Source of the DNA: Siphonodentalium dalli
Taxonomy: Eukaryota > Mollusca > Scaphopoda > Gadilida > Siphonodentaliidae
Length of the DNA: 64,000 nt
NCBI GenBank assembly: GCA_032622095.1
Contig: CP136063.1
Coordinates: 116,272,723 to 116,336,722 of the forward strand
Direction: 5' to 3'
The notes under the pieces were generated by a model. The model was given only the letters and a program-made list of their open reading frames with translations, was not told the DNA's origin and ran no database searches. The stretch's first letter is position 1. Every line of letters starts with the position of its first letter. This document shows positions 35,168 through 46,774 of the stretch, piece after piece. A program made the translations under genes and the position numbers.

Positions 35168-35409
35168 TTAACCCTTTCTTTACTGAATGGATTCTCCAAT
35201 TCAGTTATGAAAATATACATTGGAATAGTCTATTATTTATTTGGAGGGATGTTCAGGAAATATAAGCAGACGACAGACAGGCAAAAAGATAATACAAGAG
35301 TAGTATGATTTCTATTAATTGTTAGGGAATGGTTGTTTGTTTAACTTATTATCTGAACATTTCCTGATGAAACTAATCATCAACGAGTATTTATTACAGA
35401 AAGGGTTAA
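35168..35409. mobile_element. Foldback element, AACCCTTTCTTTACT family
   Basis: Starts aaccctttctttactgaatg and ends agaaagggttaac; the body shares gaatagtctattatttattt and catttcctgatga motifs with 59078-59330 and 767-1014. Confidence 0.7.
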
Positions 35410-35920
35410 CTGTTCAAGATGGCTGAAATTTTATTGATGGATTGTGAAAAAAGCAAATCAGAAGTATGGAACCTGTAGAACGAATATGTTTTTGCTTAAA
35501 ATGAGTACAGACACTGTCCTCTTGAATACTACAGTAATTTGAAATATCAAATTGTTGTTCTCTTGAAAAAAATGACACCCAACTTGATGATTACTAAAAA
35601 GTATCTTGCACATGCGTAAATTGATAGATAACTGTATGACGTTATGTGATAAAAGCCTGTGTGAGTTATCTAATTTTCATTATTTAACATCACAATTGTC
35701 ATGTTGTTATATCAACACACTGACTCGGTAGGGAGAGCTATCATAACCAGGGCTTCAGCCAGACATGGAAAAGTTTGAGGGCAACATACATTATAGTGAT
35801 GGAAATGTACCAAGAATGAGATTTGTGTCATCACAATCACCTCTATACTTATTGGGCTGTTGCCTGATAAATCAAGTTGTCATGAAGAAAGTTGAGCATA
35901 TTTCTAGTTGAGCTTATGAT

Positions 35921-36550
35921 TAGGGCCCTGCGAATCGGGCATTTTCATTTCGAATCGAATCTTGATACAAATCAGCCAAATGATTCCAAATCACATCGAA
36001 TCTCGAATCGAATCATTACATCAGACATATCAATAGTGAAGATGTAGATATAGCTTGACTGATTGGCCGTACTGGTATCAATAAAACTAACTTCTTAATG
36101 ACGATAAGTGATCATAGGTATATAATGTAAATATTATCCATAAATGGATCAAATTCGCATTTAACCATCTTAAGTGTGCATTATTTGTGGCTATCTCTGC
36201 TATAGAATATCAAAAAGGTATCATAAGGAATAATGAAGTCAGTAAGCATTCACGTAGCTAAAGTTCGACATATATATGAAATTTTGCAACATCAGTTTCA
36301 TCAGTCGTGCAATGCTTCGGTGGTTTATATAGTATAGCTCAGTCTACAACAGTATTTGTAATATGTGGTCTTTCATTCGTATCATAAGCTATCTTCGCGA
36401 AAAAAGCAATGTTGTCCATTGCCGTAATGATAATACCACTGGTGCCAGTGATTTGATAGAATTCGAATCAGGACAGCCAATTTCAAATTGAATCGAAATC
36501 AGACGAAAGATTCTGAATTGCATCGAATCGAATCAATTTGCAGGCCCCTA
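35921..36550. mobile_element. hAT-like non-autonomous element, 630 bp, 8-bp target duplication
   Basis: Left end tagggccctgcgaatcg, right end gcaggccccta (complement taggggcctgc). It is flanked on both sides by the identical octamer CTTATGAT (35913-35920 and 36551-36558). The subterminal regions repeat cgaatcgaatc in both orientations, as is usual for hAT transposase binding regions. No coding sequence. Related to 51082-52406 and to truncated ends at 22815 and 38541. Confidence 0.85.
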
Positions 36551-36559
36551 CTTATGATC

Positions 36560-37570
36560 ATGACAAAAGCAGAAGGAATATTCAGTGTATATGAATATTA
36601 AAGCTTATGCAAAAGGTTTTAAAAATGTCACCTCCTGAATATGTGATCAATCCTGACTTGCTACAGCTTCTATAAAACATGTGTGGTGCCATTAACAGAG
36701 ACAATTCTCATAACAATCTTAAAATATAGATATAATATTGCACTATAAAATCTATGAGAATGAAACTAATGGTGACTCAGGACATCAGGCCCATATCTGA
36801 AATAAAAAATAGAGAATAAAAGATTAATTATATAAGAGAATTATTCATAAATTTGAGACAGTATGTAGAAATGAATCAAACAGTAACAACGGCTGACCTG
36901 TTGCTAACATGTGTTCTAGGGATGAATATTTGATTAGATTAGAATTGGAGGGGTATTCCACAACCATATCAGAAGATGTTTCTATATAACAATAATGGGA
37001 AAATTTATTCAACAAGCAACATATCCTTTTAGTTGGGTTAAAGATGTTTTTTATCTCTTCCCAGCAAGTTTTATATAAATTCCAGGTATATGATAATAGA
37101 TATGAATCGAGGACACCTGTCCTGAAAAGCTTCTATCAATTAATATAATTTTTTTTAACTTTCTCAAATAATAGTTACATTCTAACGCAACAGAAAAGGG
37201 GGATATTTTTAAGAGTTCGGAACCTTTCAGGAGTTTTCTGTAAATTGACTATCTATTTCTGTTCGCGACTTCAATAAACCAAATTTAGTTTAATTGCCAT
37301 GATTTGTAATTCTCAACACTGGTCAAACATGATGCTTCAAATACATGTAAATTCAAATAAAATTACATTATAATCTACACAGACTACACTACATCAATAT
37401 TTTGATTTCAACAGCGTAGCAAGAGAGAGATAATATATATATATTTTTTATAAGGTACCCTCCATCTAGGCCAAGTTTGCGGTATTTCAGCTCTCCCCAT
37501 TTAGCAAATTAAAACGGACATTTCGACAGCGATTTCACGATTGCATCAGAAATAAACCACATTAGTATGC
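36560..37570. other. AT-rich non-coding region
   Basis: No gene supported. A half copy of the CTTCTATCAATTAATAT inverted-repeat element is at 37117-37155. Confidence 0.45.
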
Positions 37571-37571
37571 C

Positions 37572-37698
37572 TTAACCCTTTTATGACGGGAGCTGCGCTG
37601 GCGCAACATTAAAGACCCTGTGCCAATGCATTCTCTTATATATGCAAGTCGACCATAGGTCGCCTCGCATATATAAGTGAATGCATTGGCCTAACAAT
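37572..37698. mobile_element. AACCCTTYCATGAC foldback element, truncated
   Basis: Starts aacccttttatgacgggagc and stops after gaatgcattggcctaac, the midpoint of the family, where an AT-rich array begins. Confidence 0.7.
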
Positions 37699-38010
37699 TT
37701 TTTTATTTATCATTTTTTATCAATTTTTCTTACATTCTTTAAAGAAATTTATCATTTTTTATCATTTTACTTACATTCTTTAACAATTATTTTTCATTTT
37801 TTTTATCATTTTTCTTACATTCTATAACAATTTTTATCATTTTTTCTTATATTCTTTAACAATTTGATAATTTTTATCATTTTTTCTTACTTTCTTTAAC
37901 AATTTTATCATTTTTTCTTACATTCTTTATGAAATTTTATCGTTTTTTTCTTACATTCTTTAACAATTTTTATCATTTTGTATCATTATTTCTTACATTC
38001 TTTTAGTTTT
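37699..38010. repeat. Low-complexity tandem array, ~35-40-bp units
   Basis: About eight variable units of ttatcattttt, cttacattctttaaca. Confidence 0.8.
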
Positions 38011-38170
38011 GGAACATGGAAACCAGTAAAGATGTCACAAATTAGATCATGACATCAATTCATCATTCTGGGCGCAAAATTCTAGACACGCCTCAAAACG
38101 TTGGTGGATATTAATTAACATGTCATACAAACCGCTATGTGATATGTCCAGTTTTTGGGAAAGGACTTAC

Positions 38171-38337
38171 CCTCAGTGTATTATCCCAGCTTCCTGTACA
38201 TAATGATGTGCCGTCAGGTGATATGCGTAAACAACTAACGCGGTTTTCATGACCATTTAAAATGCATACTCTGTGACCTTTGAGAACATCCCAAACATTG
38301 ACAGTATAATCGTTGTATCCACCAAATAAGATTCGAC
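38171..38337 (-). CDS. GNB5: G protein subunit beta-5, penultimate exon (WD repeat 7)
   Basis: Read on the minus strand, acceptor cttttgcag ends just before 38337 and the donor gtaagtcc starts below 38171. The exon supplies the last two bases of a glycine codon and ends after AGG. It encodes [20 protein letters not shown], then [15 protein letters not shown] and [10 protein letters not shown], which match the C-terminal blade of Gbeta5 proteins (family knowledge), including the WD dipeptide and GH spacing. Gbeta5 pairs with the GGL domain of R7-class RGS proteins and helps switch off Gi/o signalling. All known Gbeta proteins end in VWA a few residues later; here the final residues must come from another exon, which I could not find. 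Reading on instead gives a short non-conserved tail with a stop at 38135. Confidence 0.95.
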
Positions 38338-38540
38338 CTGCAAAAGCAAACACAATTCTCATGATTTTATCGAAAACAGAAAAGCCAAAAAAGTTTTCAT
38401 TGGTTTTGTGATCAATATGTGTTCCTCTCACCTTCTTGAACAGGTTAAACTGAGAATGAACTCTTTTTATAATAGGATAAACATTTGTGGTTTGGACTCT
38501 CGTTATTTGCAAATTGTTGGGAAGGGTGTGTCAGTGGGTT

Positions 38541-38690
38541 AGGCCCCTGTGAATCAGGGGTTTACAGTCGAATCAAATCTTGTATTGGATCAAATATATA
38601 CCTGAGCCGAACCTGGATATCAAATACCAGTTTCAGCGAACCTGGGTAACATAATACTAGTTTTGGAAACCTAGGAAATATAGTTTAAAT
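38541..38690. repeat. Truncated hAT-like end followed by two degenerate satellite-like monomers
   Basis: 38539-38575 (taggcccctgtgaatcag) resembles the left end of the element at 35921. At 38615-38690, acctggatatcaaatacc and acctgggtaacataatac followed by tagttttggaa repeat at about 29 bp and closely match the 30-bp satellite monomer of 6521-13484. Confidence 0.6.
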
Positions 38691-41541
38691 GAAAGTGTCA
38701 ATGACACTGTAGCTCAACTTGGAAAGGGAATAATTTAATGTATTACAGTCAATGGAGCCATTAGGAATGTGGAAAGTTGAATATCTAATACATGTTTATA
38801 GACATGAAGAGAAAAGTAAAATCCAAGATGGCTGCTGACGGCCTTGTTTTCGGCCGAATGACCCCAAAATGAGTCGTTCCCATCTACATGTCATCGTTAA
38901 CATCCATGACAAATTTTATGACGATCAGACTAAAGGTATGACATGTAGCCCGTGCTAAAGAATTTAGCCATACAAAGAGTAAAATCCAAGATGGCTGCTG
39001 CTGGCTCCATGTACGACCTGTAGCCCATGCTAAAGGATTTAGTCATACAATGAGTAAAATCCAAGATGGCTGCTGGTGGCCATGTTTTTCATCCGAATGA
39101 CCTCAAAATGACTCGTTCCCATCTACATGTCATTATTAACATTCATGACAAATTTCATGATGATCAGACTAAAGGTACAACCTGTAGCCCGTGCTAAAGG
39201 ATTTAGTCATACAAAGAGTAAAATCCAAGATGGCTGCTGGCGACCAGGTTTTTTGGCCGAATGACCCCAAAATTACTCGTTCCCATCTACATGTCATTGA
39301 TAACATCCATGACACATTTTATGATGATCAGACTAAAGGTACGACCTGCAGCCCGTGCTAAAGAATTTAGTCATACAAAGAGTAAAATCCAAGATGGCTG
39401 CTGGCGGCCATGTTTTTTGACCGAATGACCCCAAAATTACTCGTTCCCATCTACATATCAATATTATCATCCATGACAAATTTCATGATGATCAGAAAAA
39501 CAGTACGACCTGTGGCCCGTGCTAATGGATTAAATTTTTAAATCCAATATGGCCGCTGCGGCCATGTTTTTTGTCGGAATGACCCCAAAATGACTCGTTC
39601 CCATCTACATTCCAATTTCAACAACCATGACAAATTTTATGATGATCAGACTAAAGGTACGACCTGTAGCCTGTGCTAAAGGATTTAGTCATACAAAGAG
39701 TAAAATCCAAGATGGCTGCTGGCGGCCATGTTTTTTGGCCGAATGACCCCAAAATGACTAGTTCCCGTCTACATGTCATTGTTAACATCCATGACACATT
39801 TTATGATGATCAGACAAAAGGTACGACCTGCAGCCCGTGCTAAAGAATTTAGACATACAAAGAGTAAAATCCAAGATGGCTGCTGGCGGCCATGTTTTTT
39901 GGCCGAATGACCCCAAAATTACTCGTTCCCATCTACATGTCATTATTAACATTCATGACACATTTCATGATGATCAGACTAAAGGTACGACCTGTAGCCT
40001 GTGCTAAAGGATTTAGTCATACAAAGAGTAAAATCGAAGATGGCTGCTGGCGGCCATGTTTATTGGCCGAATGACCCCAAAATTACTCGTTCCCATCTAC
40101 ATGTCAATATTATCATCCATGACAAATTTCATGATGATCACAAGAACAGTACGACCTGTGGCCCGTGCTAATGGATTAAATTTTTAAACCCAATATGGCC
40201 GCTGGCAGCCATGTTTTTTGTCCGAATGACCCCAAAATGACTCGTTCCCATCTACATTCCAATTTCAACAACCATGACAAATTTTATGATGATCAGACTA
40301 AAGGTACGACCTGTAGCCCGTGCTAAAGGATTTAGTCATACAAAGAGTAAAATCCAAGATGGCTGCTGGCGGCCATGTTTTTTGGCCGAATGACCCCAAA
40401 ATGACTCGTTCCCATCTACATGTCATTATTAACATTCATGACAAATTTTATGATGATCAGACTAAAAGTAGGACCTGTAGCCCGTGCTAAAGGATTTAGT
40501 CATACAAAGAGTAAAATCCAAGATGGCTGCTGGCGACCATGTTTTTTAGCCGAATGACCCCCAAATTACTCGTTCCCATCTACATGTCATTGTTAATATC
40601 CATGACAAATTTTATGATGATCAGACTAAAGGTACGACCTGCAGCCCGTGCTAAAGAATTTAGTCATACAAAGAGTAAAATCGAAGATGGCTGCTGGCGG
40701 CCATGTTTATTGGCCGAATGACCCCAAAATTACTCGTTCCCATCTACATGTCAATATTATCATCCATGACAAATTTCATGGTGATCAGACGAACAGTACG
40801 ACCTGTGGCCCGTGCTAATGGATTAAATTTTGAAATCCAAGATGGCTGCAGGCGGCCATGTTTTTTGTCCGAATGACCCCAAAATGACTCGTTCCCATCT
40901 ACATTCCAATTTCAACAGCCATGACAAATTTTATAATGATCAGATTAAAGGTACGACCTGTAGCCCGTGCTAAAGGATTTAGTCATACAAAGAGTAAAAT
41001 ACAAGATGGCTGCTGGTGGCCATGTTTTTTGGCCGAATGACCCCAAAATGAGTCGTTCCCATCTACATGTCATTATTAACATTCTTGACAAAATTTATGA
41101 TGATCAGACTAAAAGTACGACCTGTAGCCCGTGCTAAAGAATTTAGTCATACAAAGAGTAAAATCTAAGATGGCTGCTGGCGGCCATGTTTTTGGGCCGA
41201 ATGACCCCAAAATTACTCGTTCCCATCTACATGTCAATATTAACATCCATGACAAATTTCATGAAGATCAGACAAACAGTACGGCCTGTAGCCCGTGCTA
41301 ATGGATTGAATTTTGAAATCCAATATGGCCACTGGCGGCCATGTTTTTTTTCCGAATGACCCCAAAATTAATTATTCTGGTCTAAATGTTGATGTCAACA
41401 GCTATGACAAATTTCATAATGATCCAACGAAAGGTACGACCTGTAGCCTGCATTGTTGACGCCTTACGTACACACGTACACACGGACGACGACGACAAAG
41501 CCATGGCAATAGCTCAAACTTTACTTTAAAGTTGAGCTAAA
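38690..41541 (+). repeat. AAGATGGCTGC-family tandem array with ~646-bp higher-order period
   Basis: About seventeen ~162-bp units: gaccccaaaatgactcgttc, catctacatgtcattgttaa, atgatgatcagactaaaggt, acgacctgtagcccgtgcta and aatccaagatggctgctgg. A variant unit carrying gctaatggattaaattttt occurs at 39521, 40167, 40814 and 41297, that is every four units (646-647 bp) and then three. It starts with the AGTGTCATT module and ends in ggcaatagctcaaac and taaagttgagctaaaa. It lies within a GNB5 intron. The 60-codon frames in it are repeat products. Confidence 0.85.
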
Positions 41542-41544
41542 AAC

Positions 41545-43040
41545 CAATTCAGCAGTACTATTACTATGTGTACTGGGCAGGGACATGGTTAGAGGGTCCC
41601 CATTTGGGGTGTCCACCTTGAAATTTCCAATTGCACCCCCTTCCGTTGATCCTGACCAAACTCCCAGGTTTGTAGAATTCCATTTTACACCCACCCCATG
41701 GGTTAGAACTTTTCAACTGGTACCTCAAGCTTTCCAATTGTTGTAAAATTCCAACCTGACATCCCCCTAAGGTTAGAAAACTTCCAACTGATGGCCGTTT
41801 CAAGTGTTCTATGAACGATACAAACAACATAGTAATTATAATGACTTGAGTCATAAACTCATATTCATTGTAATTAACATGTTTGCATCGTTCATAAAGC
41901 ACATAAGTCCATTTTTCACTAAACCATGGCTCAAATTCATTCATTTGTTGCATATATTCTGTTGAGTATAAAAGGAGATGGTCCCATAAATGGCTAGATT
42001 TAGTGTACAGAACCCCTTTAAAAGATGTCTGGGAGAAATATCGCGAAAAGACAGACAGACAGATGCTATTCTTTTCTATATATAGATCTATATTTCCACA
42101 AAAATTGAAAATTTATGAATAGTTGACAGAAAGATGATCATGTGAGGTTTTATTAATTTGCAGATTCTCGAAATTTAACCACAACATTGTAAATCGTTCA
42201 GAAATTAGTGAATATGAAAATTGTTCACTAAATGTTTATCTTTAAAAATGTTCGGACACTGTTGTTTATAATTGCCCTTCATAACTCTCTACACGTTTCA
42301 TTTTATGCCCCTAAAGCTCACTTGACATTTGGGATTCTAAATGTAAACTATACAATTCATTTTTTTTTTTTGAGAAAATTATATTTTAGGGGATGGGGTT
42401 AAGTTTACGCCCAAGGAATATTTTTACAGAAATATTGTTGGCATTCCATCATTTGAGTAATTTTGCAAGGTCTTTTGGGCCATTTTTAGTCATGTTGTGA
42501 GTCAATAGCCTATGTGGTTCACTAGTTATAGCCAATTAGGAGACACATTATTTAAAAATCCAAGTAATTTTTCACAATTACACAATATTTATCGTATTTT
42601 TTTTAAAACTAGCTTATAAATTGGCCCAGTGTTTATCTCAGATCGTTTTATGAGGGTTTCTAATTAATATAAAGGATATCATGTTTGGTTTATAACCGCA
42701 GCATTTTTCTATGAATTTTTTCATTTTAGGGGTAAGAGTTCTCTTCCCTGAAAAATCTTTTTTGGACACTTTATGAAGCAAAATCGGATGTGTCATATTA
42801 GGACATTTTATTTGATATAAATAAACCCTTGTTGTTGTTGGAGGGGAGGGGTACAACCAACTCAAAAACTAGAGGTTGGCCCAGACTACAGGACTCCTAC
42901 TGGCTAGCTATGGTGTTATGTGAGGCGATGTGAGATTAATATTGTGCAAGGCACTAGCAGAGCCTTGTCCAAAAGATGCTTACCTCCACAGACTTAAAGC
43001 AGTTTAAGCAATGGCACTAGCTAAATATTCTATAAGTACC
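41545..43040. other. GNB5 intron, no further features
   Basis: A 129-codon minus-strand open frame (41564-41953) is low in complexity, has no recognised domain and no splice support, so it is not called. AT-rich throughout. Confidence 0.4.
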
Positions 43041-43043
43041 TAC

Positions 43044-43140
43044 CACTTAGTGAGAAGTCAACAGCATGGCACCCAAATATGATGCTTTCTTTTTTATAGC
43101 AGTTTACTTCTCTGTCTGCTCGTAAATCAAACAATCGACA
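43044..43140 (-). CDS. GNB5: G protein subunit beta-5 exon (WD repeat 6/7 junction)
   Basis: Minus strand: acceptor acatttgcag above 43140, donor gtaggt below 43044. The 97-bp exon starts in phase 0 and ends with one base of a glycine codon that the exon at 38171-38337 completes. It encodes [20 protein letters not shown] followed by [12 protein letters not shown], corresponding to the conserved Gbeta5 stretch with [11 protein letters not shown] and KESIIFG. The upstream exon at 60518 ends in codon ACG in phase 0, so the junction reads DDAT|CRLFD as in the family. The intron between them is 17.4 kb and holds the hAT element, DIRS-B remnants and the complete DIRS-A nest. Confidence 0.96.
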
Positions 43141-43228
43141 CTGCAAATGTTAGAGCATATAAGTCAACATGTCCAAAGTATTAGAACATTAAAAAAGATC
43201 AAACACAAATTACGGGAGCTGTAAATGG

Positions 43229-44459
43229 TAGGGGTGGGAAGATACGCTAGTGCCACGATACGATACGTATCTCGATACACCGTTCGCGATACGAGTGCGT
43301 ATCTAGATACATATATACATACTACATAGATACACTCCAGACATTGTTTCAGAATTTAATCAAATCAAACATGACAACTCAAACACAAGCTTATTAGGGC
43401 AAATAGCATTACTGTGCCTACTTGCAACTGAAACAACTTTCAAACAAGTCAATAGTTATTATGAGTCTGATCTACTCTAAACAGTAAATACAAGATCGAC
43501 TATTTATTGGTAAGTTAATGGTAACGCAGGTTCTTTCTCAAAAAAATTAAAGTGTCAACATTTTCTGAGTTCAGCATTGAGCGCCGAGCATTTATAATAT
43601 CGCCAGCAGTCGAAAACACTCTTTATCCCATTTACTAGGGTAGCTAACAAACCGAAGTGCTGCCAAACTTTAGACTTGTATTTGTCTGCGGGTTTGGGTT
43701 TTATAATGAATTTTTCCTGCGATTGCTGAGGAATCTCAACTGCTGGCTCCGTAGACGCCATTACATTTACAAAGCTTATTTAAAAAAAACGGATGTTGAA
43801 ACTCAAGAGTTCAAGGACGATGACCACAAAATCGGGTAATCAAGACTTGCACAAAGAAAGTCCGTAAGTGATCATGCTTGAAATCACTTGTTAATAAATC
43901 ACAAAACGCGGAGCTGCCAATGTAAGAGGAGTAACTCTAAATACAATGTTCTAGATTCAGACCACTGGACTCGTAACTATACGAATTGAGTTCGAGTGAC
44001 ACGCGATTACGCGGTCAAAATGAAGGGTACCGCGGAAAGTACCGGTATATTTAGAAGGCAGTTGTGCGTCAGCTGCGAGCGCACGTGACATGTGCTTCCG
44101 AAAACGAAACGGGAAGTTATATATCAATTGTGCCATGTGGCGTAAATATGCACCGGCTCTAATCAAACACGCGATGCACGTGCAGCACGGACACATTATA
44201 GTACGTTTCATCACTTTCGCGCGAAGCTATATATGCACATGCGAAGTCTTGTTTTAACTTTGTTTTAGGACTGAAACTCTCGATATATCTTAATAGCCGA
44301 TCAAGTGACTATGCTTTTCGAAGTTTTCGTACAGTAAACATTTATTATGAATTATACGTGTATCGCAATACGACGATATTTAAGGATTTGTATCGGTGCA
44401 TGCATCGTATGTTACCGTATCGCGATACACCGGTGCATCGGTGTATCTTCCCACCCCTA
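43229..44459 (-). mobile_element. hAT element, internally deleted, with 8-bp target duplication
   Basis: Ends taggggtgggaagatac and gtatcttcccaccccta are perfect 17-bp inverted repeats, immediately flanked by the octamer GTAAATGG on both sides (43221-43228 and 44460-44467). Subterminal copies of cgatacg are frequent in both halves. It is 1,231 bp long and carries only the two ends of a transposase gene (43515-43761). The 8-bp duplication, the TAGGGG ends and the transposase fragments agree on the hAT superfamily. It sits 89 bp above the GNB5 exon border, inside the intron. Confidence 0.92.
43515..43761 (-). pseudogene. hAT transposase remnant: BED-type N-terminus joined to the C-terminal dimerisation segment
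   Basis: From 43761 down, a frame starting ATG gives a lysine/proline-rich leader and KYKSKVWQHFGL, typical of the beginning of a BED zinc finger in hAT transposases, but the Cys/His residues that should follow are missing. From about 43622 to the TAA at 43515-43517, in another frame, comes RVFSTAGDIINARRSMLNSE then NVDTLIFLRKNLRYH: the conserved C-terminal dimerisation motif of hAT transposases (family knowledge). About 500-600 residues, including the catalytic core, are absent. The change of frame occurs at the junction near 43620. It is a deletion derivative with no transposase activity of its own. Confidence 0.85.
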
Positions 44460-44467
44460 GTAAATGG

Positions 44468-45565
44468 TGTGTAAATCATGGGATCTTAACCCTTTAGAGT
44501 TCAGACATTTCATAATAAAATCATAATAAAACGAAAACTGCGTTGTCGCGGTGCTATTTTTCAAGTCGACTAAATCAATGTACTCCGCAATTGTGATCTG
44601 TGTACAGTCATCTAATATAGTTTTATTCTACAGATTTTTATTTACAAACTTTATTTTTATCTCTAATAAAATATTTATTTGACTTGTTTCTGTTTTTGAG
44701 CTATTAATGAATTAAAAAGACCAGTATCATGATTTGACCAGCAAAGCGAATACAGTTCCGAGTCAACTCCAAGACACCTGCACTGTTGCAGTGTTGGTGT
44801 TACTTCTAGATATGTTCTCAAATAAAACTGTGATTTGATTTGATTTAATTTTTCCCCCTCATTCATCACAAGATCATATGAATAGTATTTTATTTTAATA
44901 CACTGAGTGAGCAATTTTGACAATTCAATAAAGTTTTGACAACATTTTCGATTTTCTCTTCACGCATTGTCGAATAATGAGTTACACGTCCCAACGTCAC
45001 GCCAATTCAGCCCAATATTGTGGGCACAGGGATTGCCTAGATTAGTACCCAAATAAATGATGTTGTTAAAGCGCATTGACAAATACATAATCTTGAGTAT
45101 ATTCTCCACACTATAATCGAAAAATACAAAGGAATGGACACATGCTTCAATCCAAATGGTTTATTTAAAAAACAATCCCGCCAAGAAACGCCCACTGATA
45201 ACGTGCGCACAAAATATGTACCCGTAAACACGCGTTGTTGGCAATTGGGGCGCACAATGGGGACTGTCATTTATCATGGCTATAACTATTACCCATTCGG
45301 TAATACATAAATGACATTCATTGCAAATTCAAACAGAATATATCTTAGATTTAGTATTAGTATCAATTGACCATTTATCGAATGTTGTCATTGAACTTAT
45401 TGATCAGCTGATGACGTTGAAAAAATCTAGGAACCTTGTCGACGTCATATCAGCAATGTTAAAATACTGTAGCAAAAATGTATGTGTATTGTCCGTTTTG
45501 TTCTCTCATTTGATTAATTATTGACAAAATCGGGTAATCAAGACTTGCACAAAGAAAGTCCACTG
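44468..45565. other. Intron; possible LINE 3' tail near 44700-44850
   Basis: 44820-44850 reads aaataaaactgtgatttgat then tttgattt, a polyadenylation-like signal followed by a short TGATT repeat. This resembles CR1/Jockey-type LINE ends, but no reverse transcriptase sequence accompanies it. No gene supported. Confidence 0.3.
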
Positions 45566-45567
45566 CG

Positions 45568-45960
45568 AAATATATAATTTTTTAAATTAAAATTACTTTT
45601 TCCTTAAGGGAAGCCCGAAACTGAACTATATGGATTACGTCTCCGGCCTTGTGTCAATCAGGAGGGTTAAAATTTTATTGCTGTGCCAACCCCACTCACA
45701 CCCGTGTTCAGATTAGTCGCGCATGAATACACCCGCATTCTATCTATTTTCTAGTCAGTTTTTTATTTCCGACTTAATCATGAGATTTGCGAGTCGCTGG
45801 GTTTGGAATGGCACCACCATGGGAGGGATCTATGAGAGTTCAGTTTCGGGCTTCCCTTAAGGAAAAAGTAATTTTAATTTTTAAAATTATATTTTCCCGC
45901 CAAGGAAAGCCCTCAACTGAACTATATGGATTAGAATGCAAGCCCAGGAGGAGGCACGAG
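45568..45960. mobile_element. DIRS family B terminal region with internal hairpin
   Basis: 45568-45626 (ctttttccttaagggaagcc then cgaaactgaac) is the complement of 45838-45893 (gttcagtttcgggcttccct), giving a ~55-bp inverted repeat. The latter faces an inverse copy (ccaaggaaagccctcaactg) at 45900-45922, as in the internal complementary region of DIRS-A. The intervening 45627-45770 includes cggccttgtgtcaatcagg, ccccactcacacccgt and gttcagattagtcgcgc; the same sequence, split in two, flanks the DIRS-A element. Confidence 0.65.
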
Positions 45961-46770
45961 CAATAAAGTTAATTAATATCCAAATTCGATGGGAATGTAC
46001 TCTTCCGAAACAGGTTTCATGTAAATGTGATTTAGTCATGAATCAAATATGATTATGTTAAGTGAAAGAGCTCCCAATTGGGATCCCGACATTGCTCAAA
46101 TGTGTACCGCCCCCCCCCCCCCCTTGTTTTTGGAAGAAACATCCCAGGTAGTGCCATATAATTCATGCTAGCGAGACAACCGAGCAAGTATAACTTTTGA
46201 AGAGACTTCTTTTCCTTCACTTCTTCCATCGCTTCATCCTATTCTCTTTGTCATCTTCTTCGCTCTCTCGACAGTTCACATGCAGCCATTGTGTATGCCA
46301 TAAGATATCAGAATACTTATGATACACCAGGGAGCAAATTAACTGGAATCGCATCGCGATTTCCTACTGAAATGTGGATACCGGTAATAGCGAGGAATTT
46401 GTTATATGATGTTATAAAAATGCTATCTAATCATGTCAATGTGAGATTATTTGCTAATCAAAATTTCGAAAGTAATTTGCTCCCTGTGATACACAAACCA
46501 GATATAAAAATGATATGCTGCAGATATCATAGCGAGGTATGTTTCATTATATCATGCCACAAATCCTTACTCCAGCCTCATATAATGTAGAGAGCAGGGA
46601 ACGCCATCATGATCCAAGGTATCATTGCATACCAGTATATATATGGGATTAGAGAACACCACTGAGGACTTGATGAACAAGCATAGAAGCATCAGTGATC
46701 TATGATGGCGCACATGACAAGTTTCGGGTACATTTCAAAATGATCAAATTTAGCAGAATGATCAAAGTTG
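45961..46770. other. Sequence between DIRS-B end and gag remnants
   Basis: 46110-46124 is a C tract. The plus-strand 99-codon open frame (46291-46590) has no recognised domain. It may be diverged interior of DIRS-B or an unrelated insertion. Confidence 0.35.
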
Positions 46771-46774
46771 CAAA

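Noticed and set aside
38171-38512. 125-codon frame starting at 38512 as a complete small gene
   Set aside because: Only 38171-38337 matches GNB5; the leading part is intron read through the acceptor.
41564-41953. 129-codon minus-strand frame in a GNB5 intron
   Set aside because: No recognisable domain, repetitive composition, no phase-compatible splice sites with neighbouring exons.
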